NCBI RefSeq assembly: GCF_014205295.1
Contig: NZ_JACHNF010000001.1
Coordinates: 7,688,001-7,752,000, forward strand
Reading direction: 5' to 3'
Length of the DNA: 64,000 nt
DNA from: Kribbella solani
GTDB taxonomy: Bacteria > Actinomycetota > Actinomycetes > Propionibacteriales > Kribbellaceae
Shown here one piece after another: positions 1 to 8,045 of this stretch. The notes below the pieces were generated by a model. That model was not told where the DNA came from. It ran no database searches and was given only the letters and a program-made list of their open reading frames with translations. The position numbers were made by a program, and so were the translations under genes. The first letter of the stretch is position 1. Every line of letters begins with the position of its first letter.

Positions 1-29
1 CGGTGAAATCCCAGGGCTGGAGGTTTCCC

Positions 30-1376
30 ATGGCCGGTTCATCTGTTGGTGCGGACGACTACGCGCTCGCCCGGGTGCCCGACTCGGCGCGGTACTCGTG
101 GTGGTCGGTGGCGACCCAGCGGTTCGGGCAGATCTCGGCGCTCAGTCAGTTCCTGCTCGGCGCGACGCTCGGGTTCGGGATGAGTTTCTGGAGCGCGTTC
201 TGGGCGCTCACGTTCGGCGCGGTGATCCTCGAACTGGTCGCGATCCTGATCGGCGTCATCGGCGCCCGCGAGGGTCTGCAGACCTCGGTGATCGCGCGCT
301 GGACCGGGTTCGGTCAGGCCGGGTCGTCGCTGATCGGGCTGGCGATCGGGATCAGCCTGATCGGCTGGTTCGGGATTCAGTCGGCGGTGTCGGCGGCCGG
401 TCTGAGCCAGCTGATCGGCGTCCTGCCGACCTGGGGCTGGTCGCTCGTCTTCGGCCTCGCGGTGACGCTGGTCGTGCTGCGCGGTTTCCACTCGATGGCC
501 TGGGTCGCGTACGTGACCGTACCGGCCTTCCTGCTGCTGGTCGGCTGGTCGATCATCAAGGAACTCGGCAACCACAGCCTCGGCACGCTGGTGAACGCGG
601 CCCCGGCCGGCCCGCACCTGAGCCTGCTGGCGGGTACGACGCTGGTGGCCGGCGGGTTCATCGTCGGTGCCGTGATCACGCCGGACATGACCCGCTTCAA
701 CCGCTCGGTCGGTGACGTGGTCAAGCAGACCCTGCTCGGCATCACGCTCGGCGAGTACGTGATCGGCCTGGTCGGCGTACTGCTCGCGCACGCCATCGGT
801 TCGGCCAACGTGATCACCATCGTCACCTCGTCGGTGGGCTGGGTCGGCACGCTGGTGATCATCCTCGGCACGATCAAGATCAACGACTGGAACCTCTACA
901 GCTCCGGGCTCGGCGTGGTGAACTTCATCGGCACCGTTTTCGGCCGCCGGGTCAACCGGGCCGTCGTGACGCTGGTGGTCGGCGTCCTCGGCAGCGTGCT
1001 CGCGGCCGGCGGCATCCTCGACAAGTTCACCGAGTTCCTGACCGTACTGGGCGTCGCTTTCCCGCCGATCGCCGGAATCATGGTCGCCGAGTACTTCGTG
1101 GTGAAGCGCTGGCGCCCCGAGCTGGACGCGACCCGGGCGGCCGGCGCGCTGCCCGCGACCGCGCCGACCTGGGTACCGGCCACGATCGTGATCTGGATCG
1201 GCGCGGCCCTGATCGGCAAGTACGTGACCTGGGGTCTGCCGAGTATCAACTCGCTCGTCGTCGGCTTCCTCGCGTACGTGGTGGCCGGCAAGCTCGGGCT
1301 GATCCGCGGGATCGGCACCAGCCGGACGATGGAGAGCGAGACCCCTGACGTGAACGCCGTACCCGCGACCAGCTGA
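30..1376 (+). CDS. NCS1-family permease (cytosine/purine/hydantoin type)
   Basis: An integral membrane symporter of 448 residues built almost entirely of hydrophobic segments, about 11-12 of them, with the CodB/NCS1 look (an early GATLGFGMSFW segment and a conserved VGAVITPDMTRF loop). Family members import cytosine, allantoin, purines or hydantoins with Na+ or H+. The ATG at 30 is preceded by GGAGG at 19-23 with a six-base spacer. A GTG at 3 is in frame but has no such site. It lies 12 bp before a hydantoinase-A-like gene, so a cyclic ureide such as a hydantoin is the likely cargo. The substrate is inferred from context only. The gene may be preceded by other operon members outside the window. 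Confidence 0.85.
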   Translation: MAGSSVGADDYALARVPDSARYSWWSVATQRFGQISALSQFLLGATLGFGMSFWSAFWALTFGAVILELVAILIGVIGAREGLQTSVIARWTGFGQAGSSLIGLAIGISLIGWFGIQSAVSAAGLSQLIGVLPTWGWSLVFGLAVTLVVLRGFHSMAWVAYVTVPAFLLLVGWSIIKELGNHSLGTLVNAAPAGPHLSLLAGTTLVAGGFIVGAVITPDMTRFNRSVGDVVKQTLLGITLGEYVIGLVGVLLAHAIGSANVITIVTSSVGWVGTLVIILGTIKINDWNLYSSGLGVVNFIGTVFGRRVNRAVVTLVVGVLGSVLAAGGILDKFTEFLTVLGVAFPPIAGIMVAEYFVVKRWRPELDATRAAGALPATAPTWVPATIVIWIGAALIGKYVTWGLPSINSLVVGFLAYVVAGKLGLIRGIGTSRTMESETPDVNAVPATS

Positions 1377-1388
1377 GAGGACCATCCC

Positions 1389-2957
1389 ATGCGAATCGGC
1401 ATCGATGTCGGTGGCACCAACACCGACGCCGTGCTGCTCGACGGCGCCGGCACCGAGGTACGGGTGCTGGCCGCGAACAAGTCGGCGACCAGCGCGGACG
1501 TGACCGCCGGGATCATCGACACCCTGGACCGGCTGCAGGCGGAGCGATCCTTCGACCCCGCGCAGGTGCAGGCAGTGATGATCGGCACCACGCACTTCAT
1601 CAACGCGCTGGTCGAGGCCCGGCGGCTGGCGCCGACGGCCGCGCTCCGGCTCGGCCTGCCCGCGACGGCTTCGCTGCCGCCGCTGGTGGACTGGCCGGAG
1701 CGGCTGGTCGGCGCGATCAGCGGCCGCAGCTACCTGGCGCACGGCGGCCACGAGTTCGACGGCCGGCACATCGCCGAGTTGGACGAGGACGAGCTGCGCC
1801 GGCACGCCGCCGACATGGTCGCGCACGGCGTCCGGTCGGTCGCGATCTCGTCGGTGTTCTCGCCGGTCAGCAACGAGTTCGAGCTCCGGGCGGCCGAGAT
1901 CCTGCGCGCCGAGCTCGGCGACGAGGTGGCGATCTCGCTGTCGCACGAGATCGGCCGGATCGGGTTGCTGGAGCGGGAGAACGCGACGATCATCAATGCC
2001 GCGCTCCGTGAGCTGGCCGCGAGCATCGTGGACGGCCTGTCCGGCGCGGTGGCCGGTCACGGCATCTCCGCGCCGCTGTACCTGAGCCAGAACGACGGCA
2101 CCTTGATGGACGTGGATTTCGCCCGGCGGTACCCGGTCGCGACGTTCGCTTCCGGCCCGACGAACTCGATGCGCGGGGCGGCGCTGCTGTCCGGTCTCGA
2201 CACGTGCGCGGTGGTCGATGTCGGCGGTACGACCAGCGATGTCGGCGTACTCACGCATGGTTTTCCGCGGGAGGCGACGACCGAGGTGGACGTGGCCGGC
2301 GTACGCACCAACTTCCGGATGCCCGATGTGCTCAGTATCGGTATCGGTGGTGGAAGTTTGGTGGCCTCGGACAATGATCTGGTGACGGTCGGGCCGCGGT
2401 CGGTGGGGTACCGGCTGACCGAGGAGGCGCTGGTTTTCGGCGGGAAGACCTTGACGGCAACGGATATCGCGGTGGCCGCCGGCCGGGCTGAGATCGGTTC
2501 GGCGGAAGCCGTGGCCGAGCTCGATCCGACGTTGGTGAAGGCGGCGCTGGCCCGGGTCGCGGCGGACATCGCGGACGCGGTGGAGCGGATGCGGACGTCG
2601 CCGGACCCGCTGCCGGTGGTGGCGGTCGGTGGTGGGTCGATCCTGCTGCCGGACGATCTGCCGGGCAGTCTCGCGGTGCACCGGCCGGACAACTTCGCGG
2701 TCGCGAACGCGATCGGTGCCGCGATCGCGCAGGTCGGCGGCGAGGTCGACCGGGTGTACGCGATCGACCCGGGCCGGCGCGACGCGGTCGTGGACGAGGC
2801 GCGGCAGGAGGCCGTGGACCGCGCGATCGCGGCCGGCGCGGACCCGGCGGCGGTCCGGATCGTCGACTTCGATGAGGTCCCGATCCCGTACCTCCCCGGC
2901 AACGCGACCCGAATCCGCTGCAAGGCAGTCGGCGACCTACGACTGGGGGAGGCGTGA
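1389..2957 (+). CDS. Hydantoinase/oxoprolinase family protein (HyuA-like)
   Basis: This 522-residue protein has the actin-fold nucleotide-binding signatures of the HyuA/oxoprolinase A family: DVGGTNTDAV at residues 6-15, a second phosphate motif VDVGGTTSDVGVL near 276, GIGGGS near 318 and VGGGSILL near 415. Family enzymes open five-membered cyclic amides such as N-methylhydantoin or 5-oxoproline, usually with ATP. It is shorter than the roughly 690-residue HyuA of HyuAB enzymes and belongs to the short form that travels with DUF917 genes. There is no HyuB here. The DUF917 products downstream may be its partners or act on the same ring. The exact substrate is unknown. Confidence 0.85.
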   Translation: MRIGIDVGGTNTDAVLLDGAGTEVRVLAANKSATSADVTAGIIDTLDRLQAERSFDPAQVQAVMIGTTHFINALVEARRLAPTAALRLGLPATASLPPLVDWPERLVGAISGRSYLAHGGHEFDGRHIAELDEDELRRHAADMVAHGVRSVAISSVFSPVSNEFELRAAEILRAELGDEVAISLSHEIGRIGLLERENATIINAALRELAASIVDGLSGAVAGHGISAPLYLSQNDGTLMDVDFARRYPVATFASGPTNSMRGAALLSGLDTCAVVDVGGTTSDVGVLTHGFPREATTEVDVAGVRTNFRMPDVLSIGIGGGSLVASDNDLVTVGPRSVGYRLTEEALVFGGKTLTATDIAVAAGRAEIGSAEAVAELDPTLVKAALARVAADIADAVERMRTSPDPLPVVAVGGGSILLPDDLPGSLAVHRPDNFAVANAIGAAIAQVGGEVDRVYAIDPGRRDAVVDEARQEAVDRAIAAGADPAAVRIVDFDEVPIPYLPGNATRIRCKAVGDLRLGEA

Positions 2958-3004
2958 TGGACGCGGACCTGCAGACCATAGCTGCCGGAGTGGAGTGGAC
3001 GTGA
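2957..3004 (+). CDS. Possible 15-codon bridging ORF between hyuA-like gene and first DUF917 gene
   Basis: The peptide would be MDADLQTIAAGVEWT. Its ATG (2957-2959) shares one base with the TGA of the upstream gene (2955-2957), and its TGA (3002-3004) shares one base with the ATG of the DUF917 gene at 3004. It therefore fills the whole intergenic gap and could pass terminating ribosomes to the next gene. A similar arrangement occurs at 4074-4133. It may equally be chance; no protein family is recognised. Confidence 0.25.
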   Translation: MDADLQTIAAGVEWT

Positions 3005-4077
3005 TGAAGCTTCGGGCGGAGGACCTGGGCGCGCTTGCTCGTGGGGCTGCTGTGCTGGGTACCGGTGGGGGTGGTGACCCGCACATCGGCAGACTGCTTG
3101 CACAGCAGGCGTTGAAGGAACACGGGCCGGTCGAGGTGGTTGCTGTCGGCGACCTTCCGGACGACGCCTGTGTGTTGCCGGTGGCAATGATGGGTGCGCC
3201 AACGGTGATGGTGGAGAAGCTGCCCTCGGCCGATCAGATCTCGATCGCGGTGCAGACCCTCGCGAAGTACGTCGGAAAGACGCCGACCCACCTGGCCTGT
3301 ATAGAAGCCGGTGGGGTGAACTCGACCGTGCCCGTGATCGCCGCGGCGCAACTCGGTCTGCCGCTGGTGGACGGCGACGGGATGGGCCGCGCGTTCCCCG
3401 AACTGCAGATGGTGCTGCCGACGCTCGCCGGGATCGAGGCGACGCCGATGGCGATCGTCGACGAGAAGGGCAATCGCGGCGTCTTCGACACGGTCACCAA
3501 CGAATGGGCCGAACGGCTGGCTCGCTCGGCGACGGTCGACATGGGTTGTTCGGCGATCGTTTCGCTGTACGCGATGACCGGCGCCGAGGTACGCGAGTCC
3601 TTCGTGGCCGGGACGCTCAGCAAGTGCGTGTCGATCGGCGAGGCGATCGACCGGGCGCAGCAACTGCACGGCGATCCGGTCGCGGCCGTGGTCGACGAGC
3701 TCGGCGGACGGCTGCTGCACGTCGGCAAGGTCGTGGACGTTCAGCGGCGTACGACGACCGGGTTCGCCCGTGGTGACGCGGCGGTGGACGGGCTGGACGG
3801 TTCGCAGGGCCGGTTGCTGGTGCTGCGGTTCCAGAACGAGCACCTGGTCGCGGAGCTCGACGGGACGGCGATCGCGACCACCCCGGATCTGATCATCGTG
3901 CTCGACACCGAGTCGGGTGAGCCGATCACGACCGAGTCGCTGCGGTACGGCCACCGGGTCAGCGTGCTGGCCGCGCCGGCCGACGAACGCTGGCACTCCC
4001 CGGCCGGCATCGAGCTGGTCGGCCCGCGTTACTTCGGCTACGACCTGGACCCGATCCGCGCCCTGGAGACGGTATGA
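3004..4077 (+). CDS. DUF917 family protein, first of three tandem copies
   Basis: A 357-residue DUF917 (S-methyl-thiohydantoin desulfurase family) protein. It carries the family's glycine-rich motif GTGGGGDP at residues 19-26, a central EAGGVNS segment and DGDGMGRAFPELQM, all shared with the next gene. Members of this family are associated with desulfurising or processing S-methyl-thiohydantoins and often sit beside HyuA proteins. ATG 3004 is chosen because it overlaps the stop of a tiny upstream ORF; the adjacent in-frame GTG at 3001 is an alternative. It is probably soluble and cytoplasmic and may assemble with the HyuA-like protein or with its paralogues. That last point is inference. Confidence 0.8.
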   Translation: MKLRAEDLGALARGAAVLGTGGGGDPHIGRLLAQQALKEHGPVEVVAVGDLPDDACVLPVAMMGAPTVMVEKLPSADQISIAVQTLAKYVGKTPTHLACIEAGGVNSTVPVIAAAQLGLPLVDGDGMGRAFPELQMVLPTLAGIEATPMAIVDEKGNRGVFDTVTNEWAERLARSATVDMGCSAIVSLYAMTGAEVRESFVAGTLSKCVSIGEAIDRAQQLHGDPVAAVVDELGGRLLHVGKVVDVQRRTTTGFARGDAAVDGLDGSQGRLLVLRFQNEHLVAELDGTAIATTPDLIIVLDTESGEPITTESLRYGHRVSVLAAPADERWHSPAGIELVGPRYFGYDLDPIRALETV

Positions 4078-4133
4078 GCAAGGGCAGCGAGGCCCGCGGC
4101 GACGAGCTGGGTGCGATGGGAGGCCGGGCATGA
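4074..4133 (+). CDS. Possible 19-codon bridging ORF between first and second DUF917 genes
   Basis: The ATG at 4074 overlaps the upstream TGA (4075-4077) as ATGA. The TGA at 4131-4133 overlaps the next ATG (4130) as ATGA. The peptide would be MSKGSEARGDELGAMGGRA. A GGGAGG stretch near its end (4118-4123) is also the ribosome-binding site of the following DUF917 gene. It could couple translation of the two paralogues, or be fortuitous. Confidence 0.25.
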   Translation: MSKGSEARGDELGAMGGRA

Positions 4134-5245
4134 GTTGGCAGTTGGGAATCGAGCATTTGCGGGACCTTGCCCGCGGCGCGGCGATTCTCGGTACCGGTGG
4201 TGGTGGCGATCCGTTGATCGGGCGGTTGCTGGTCGAGCAGGCGATCCGGGAGTACGGGCCGATCACCGTGCTCGACCCCGGCGAACTGGACGACGACGCG
4301 TTCGTGGTCCCGACCGCGCAGATGGGCGCGCCGACCGTGATCGTGGAGAAGATCCCGCGCGGCAGCGAGCCGGTCGGTGCACTGCGCGCGCTGGAGAAGC
4401 ACCTCGGCCGCAAGGCGGACGCGACGATGCCGATCGAGTGCGGCGGGATCAACTCGATGATCCCGCTGCTGGTCGCGGCGCGGACCGGCTTGCCGGTGGT
4501 GGACGCGGACGGGATGGGGCGTGCGTTTCCCGAACTGCAGATGGAGACCTTCTCGGTGTACGGCGTGCCGGGGTCGCCGATGGCGATCGCGGGCGAGCAC
4601 GACGAGACCGTGGTGATCGACACCGGCGTGGACAACAAGCAGATGGAGTGGCTGGCGCGCGGGATCACGATCCGGCTCGGCGGAGTGGCGCACATCGCGG
4701 AGTACTCGATGACGGGCGCCGAGGTGAAGCGCACCGCCGTACCCAGGACGTTGTCGCTCGGCCTGTCGATCGGCCGGGCGGTACGCGAGGCGCGGGAAGC
4801 GCATGCGGACCCGGTCGAGGCGATCCGTACCGCGCTGGCGCCGACGTTGTACAACGAGTTGCGGGTGCTGTTCCGCGGCAAGGTGGTCGACGTCGAGCGC
4901 CGTACGGTCGAGGGGTTCGCTCGCGGGCGAGCCCGGTTCACCTCGTACGACGGCACGTCCGAGCTCGAACTGCGCTTCCAGAACGAGAACCTGCTGGCGA
5001 TCGCCGACGGCCAGGTCGTGTGCACGGTGCCGGATCTGATCTGCGTACTGGAAGGTGACACGGCCGAGCCGATCACCACGGAGAGCCTGCGGTACGGCCA
5101 GCGGGTGACGGTCGTGGGCATCTCGACACCCGACCTGATGCGTACGCCGGAGGCGCTGGCGGTGTTCGGGCCGGCGTGCTTCGGCCTGGATGTCGAGTTC
5201 ACCCCGGTCGAACTCCGCCCCGACAACCTCCTCGCCGTCCCCTGA
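4130..5245 (+). CDS. DUF917 family protein, second tandem copy
   Basis: A 371-residue paralogue of the preceding gene with GTGGGGDP at residues 21-28, an ECGGINSM segment, DADGMGRAFPELQM and the C-terminal pattern GQVVCTVPDLICVLE followed by EPITTESLRYGQRV, nearly identical to copy one. ATG 4130 follows GGGAGG by six bases. An upstream in-frame extension back to 3917 overlaps copy one and is not credible. The tight spacing and close similarity suggest an old duplication and possibly a hetero-oligomer. A strong hairpin follows at 5284-5323, so this is probably the last gene of the first transcription unit. The family assignment is solid; the reaction is inferred. Confidence 0.8.
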   Translation: MSWQLGIEHLRDLARGAAILGTGGGGDPLIGRLLVEQAIREYGPITVLDPGELDDDAFVVPTAQMGAPTVIVEKIPRGSEPVGALRALEKHLGRKADATMPIECGGINSMIPLLVAARTGLPVVDADGMGRAFPELQMETFSVYGVPGSPMAIAGEHDETVVIDTGVDNKQMEWLARGITIRLGGVAHIAEYSMTGAEVKRTAVPRTLSLGLSIGRAVREAREAHADPVEAIRTALAPTLYNELRVLFRGKVVDVERRTVEGFARGRARFTSYDGTSELELRFQNENLLAIADGQVVCTVPDLICVLEGDTAEPITTESLRYGQRVTVVGISTPDLMRTPEALAVFGPACFGLDVEFTPVELRPDNLLAVP

Positions 5246-5283
5246 ACCATGCCCTGAGCCACCCCCGCTGAGCCATCCCCTGC

Positions 5284-5323
5284 CCCCGGCCCGCCGTGCT
5301 GACCCCTCCGCGGCGGGCCGGGG
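5284..5323 (+). terminator. Strong hairpin between second and third DUF917 genes
   Basis: CCCCGGCCCGCCG (5284-5296) pairs perfectly with CGGCGGGCCGGGG (5311-5323) across a 14-base loop. There is no U-tract beyond TTCC, which is normal for high-GC actinobacterial terminators. It separates copies two and three of the DUF917 array. Confidence 0.6.
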
Positions 5324-5454
5324 TTCCACCCGGGCGGACCTGCACCACTCACCAACCGCGCGCAACGCCGGCCCGGCACGCTCAGGAGGTGACCGACCGC
5401 GCCGGTTTGGCGCGGTTGATGAGTGCCGCAGGTCCGCGGTGGCAGGATCGGGGT

Positions 5455-6525
5455 ATGAGCACGGTCGTCCGGGAGCAGGACCTGGAGGCGCTGGTGGTCG
5501 GTGTCACGCTGCTCGGCTCCGGTGGTGGCGGCGACACGGGCGCGTTCGGACGGATGCTGCGCCGCCGCCTCGGCGCCGGCGAACTGCTGCTGCAGGACGC
5601 GGTCGACGTACCTGATGTGTCGGTGAGTCCGATCGGCGTCGTCGGAGCGACCAGCGTGCTGATGGAGAAGCTGCCCAGCGGCAATGAGTTCGAGACAGCC
5701 GTACATGCGGTCAGCCGCTGGACCGGGCAAGCTGTCACCGGTCTGATGTCGCTGGAAGCCGGCGGGCTGAACGGGCTGACCGCGTTGATCGCCGCACTCG
5801 ACCTAGGACTGCCGATGGTGGACGCCGACCTGATGGGCCGGGCGCTGCCGCGACTCGACCAGTTCTCTTGGGCAGTGGCCGGCCGTTCGCTGACTCCCTG
5901 TGCGCTCAGTGAGCCGAGTGGTCAAGTGATTGTGGTGGACAACGTCGACGCAACCGGACTGGAGCGGGCCGTGCGTAGTTTTGTGGCCCAGACAGGCGGC
6001 TGGGCAGTTCTGGCGCTGGCACCCACTCCGGTGCAGGCCGCGATAGCGGATTCCGTACCGGGCAGTCTGACGCGGGCACTCGCGCTGGGACGAGCGCATG
6101 CCGCGCTGGCACCGGCTGCCACTCCAGCTGTTGTCGCGGCCGACATGGGCGGTCGGTTGCTCGGGAGCGGGCGAGTCGAGGAGGTGGCTCGGCACCTGAT
6201 CACGGATGGCGGAGCGGCGTTCGGCCGGGGCAGCGTCTGCGTAGTTGACTCCAGCAACCGTTCGGTCATCCGGATCGAGACCGAGAACGAGTACCTGCTC
6301 GCACTCGTCGACGGCGATCCTGTTGTCACCACACCGGATCTACTATGCGTCCTGGACCGCCGTACGCTGCAACCGATCGCCGTGGACACAGTGCGTACGG
6401 GTGACGAGGTGGTCGTGCTCGCATTGCCCGGTCCGACTTGGTGGCGACGTCCGGACCGCATCGAACACGTCGCCCCACAAGCCTTTGGCCTGCCGTACCC
6501 GCCGCAGCTCTTGGAAGCATCGTGA
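5455..6525 (+). CDS. DUF917 family protein, third and most diverged copy
   Basis: A 356-residue DUF917 protein with GSGGGGDT at residues 21-28 in place of GTGGGGDP. The DGDGMGRAFPELQM signature is altered to DADLMGRALPRLDQ, and a PDLLCVLDRRTLQPI C-terminal block is retained. The changes in otherwise invariant positions suggest a different substrate or a regulatory or structural subunit. ATG 5455 lies six bases after CAGGAT, resembling a leaderless -10 element, so it may have its own promoter after the terminator at 5284. An in-frame extension to 5296 would run through that hairpin and is unlikely. Its stop overlaps the GTG of the PucR regulator. Confidence 0.75.
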   Translation: MSTVVREQDLEALVVGVTLLGSGGGGDTGAFGRMLRRRLGAGELLLQDAVDVPDVSVSPIGVVGATSVLMEKLPSGNEFETAVHAVSRWTGQAVTGLMSLEAGGLNGLTALIAALDLGLPMVDADLMGRALPRLDQFSWAVAGRSLTPCALSEPSGQVIVVDNVDATGLERAVRSFVAQTGGWAVLALAPTPVQAAIADSVPGSLTRALALGRAHAALAPAATPAVVAADMGGRLLGSGRVEEVARHLITDGGAAFGRGSVCVVDSSNRSVIRIETENEYLLALVDGDPVVTTPDLLCVLDRRTLQPIAVDTVRTGDEVVVLALPGPTWWRRPDRIEHVAPQAFGLPYPPQLLEAS

Positions 6526-8045
6526 CGACGCTGGCGGCCATGCTCAGCTCACCCGGCTGGCAGAGCGTGACCGTACTGGCGAGCGTTGATGCCGAGGTCA
6601 ACCTGACTGGGTCGCAGGTACTGCTGGACGTGGCCTCGCATCCGGATGTGATGGCCGGCGAGTTGCTGGTCGTGTTGCTGGCTGCGGATCACACCGACTG
6701 GCGGATCGATGCTCTGATCAGTAGGGCATCGGCTGCTGGTGCATGTGGTTTGCTGCTCGCCGGAGTGGAGCCACTGAGTCGGGGCGCGCAACTCCTGGCT
6801 GAGCGGCTGCAACTGCCCGTACTGGGTTGTCCCGATCCGTTGGCGGCGCATGAGCACCTGCGCCGGGTCACCGCGGAGCCAGAGGTGGTTCGGTCTGACC
6901 TGGTACTGCGGGCGGTGTCCGCGCTCCGCCGAGCCAACGGCGACCTCGCGGCGGTACTACGGACCACGTCCCTTGTGCTGGAGCGACCTGTCACGTTGGC
7001 AGGCGCTGACGGCGGGACGCTGGCAGGTGACCCGCTGGAGCCTGGTGAACGGGCAGCGCTGGTGCAGGTGCTTCCGAGAGTCCCAGTGGCATGGGCAGCG
7101 CCGTACCGAGTGGACCTACCGAGTGGTGTGGTGCTGATCGCGGTGGCAGTACTAGGTGCTGGGCCGGTGTGCTGGCTGGTGGCGCGGCTGCCCGGTGTCG
7201 TGCCTGCAGAGGTGGCGGCCGTACCTGCGGTGCTCAGCGTGGTCGCACCAGCGGTGGGGGAGCAGTTGGCACTGCGGCGGCTGGAGTTGGAGCGGGACGC
7301 CAGGCAACGTACGTCGCTGCTCGGCGAACTGTTGCATGGTGAACCGTCCGAGGCGACCCGGCGGCGGGCGGTGGATCTGGGCTGGCAGCTCGACGGGTGG
7401 CACACCGGGATTCGGATCGGTGCCGACGGGCAGGTGGATGTCGCTGGTCGGCAGACAGACGTGGTGGAGGCGTTCGACGCCGAAGGTCTGCGGGCAGTGG
7501 TGGTCGAGCAGGGCGACGGCTGGTCGGCCTGGATCACCGCCGTAGGCGAGCCGACCGCTACCGAAGTACAACAACAGGCAGCCGCCATCCGTCGCGTGCA
7601 GCGGCGTCTGGCACAAACAGTCGACGCGTACGTTGGCGTGGGCCGCGTACAACCGGGTCCGAGTGGGATCGCCGTCACCCTCGCTGAAGCAGGTGATGCA
7701 GCTGGACTGGCCCGTGGTCGTGCCGAAACGGGCCGCTTCCTGCACGTGGACCGGTTGGGTCTGGCGCAACTACTACTGGCCTGGACTCGCACCGACACGT
7801 TCCAGCCGGCAGCCAAGGCACTCCTGGCACCCATCAAAGACCAGCCCGGCGACCTGGTGACCACACTGGCCGTCTACCTCGACACAGAGTCCTCACTGGC
7901 CGAAACAGCAGCAGTACTAGGGATCCACCGCAACACCGCAGCCGCCCGCATCACTAAGATCCAGCACCTACTAGGCGTAGACCTCACCAACCCGGACGAA
8001 CGCCTGGCACTGCACTTGGCCTCGCGGACCACTGCTACGGAGTAG
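6522..8045 (+). CDS. PucR-family transcriptional regulator
   Basis: A 507-residue regulator with an N-terminal PucR-type ligand domain (about residues 1-120), a central poorly conserved region, and a C-terminal PucR helix-turn-helix around residues 440-500 (SLAETAAVLGIHRNTAAARI). PucR proteins control purine, allantoin and related catabolic genes. GTG 6522 overlaps the TGA of the third DUF917 gene, so the two are translationally coupled. It most likely senses an intermediate of the pathway encoded just upstream. Its 3' end overlaps the convergent aldo/keto reductase gene by 11 bp. Confidence 0.85.
   Translation: MTTLAAMLSSPGWQSVTVLASVDAEVNLTGSQVLLDVASHPDVMAGELLVVLLAADHTDWRIDALISRASAAGACGLLLAGVEPLSRGAQLLAERLQLPVLGCPDPLAAHEHLRRVTAEPEVVRSDLVLRAVSALRRANGDLAAVLRTTSLVLERPVTLAGADGGTLAGDPLEPGERAALVQVLPRVPVAWAAPYRVDLPSGVVLIAVAVLGAGPVCWLVARLPGVVPAEVAAVPAVLSVVAPAVGEQLALRRLELERDARQRTSLLGELLHGEPSEATRRRAVDLGWQLDGWHTGIRIGADGQVDVAGRQTDVVEAFDAEGLRAVVVEQGDGWSAWITAVGEPTATEVQQQAAAIRRVQRRLAQTVDAYVGVGRVQPGPSGIAVTLAEAGDAAGLARGRAETGRFLHVDRLGLAQLLLAWTRTDTFQPAAKALLAPIKDQPGDLVTTLAVYLDTESSLAETAAVLGIHRNTAAARITKIQHLLGVDLTNPDERLALHLASRTTATE

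Noticed and set aside
3..29. GTG at 3 as the permease start
   Set aside because: It would lie upstream of a good GGAGG site placed six bases before ATG 30, so ATG 30 is the better start.
39..2681. 880-codon minus-strand open frame opposite the permease and HyuA-like genes
   Set aside because: The plus-strand products are recognised families; the antisense translation is compositionally biased and has no family features.
2332..5730. Very long minus-strand open frame (over 1100 codons) opposite hyuA and the DUF917 genes
   Set aside because: It is Arg/Pro/His-rich low-complexity sequence lying antisense to four clear genes, as expected in high-GC DNA.
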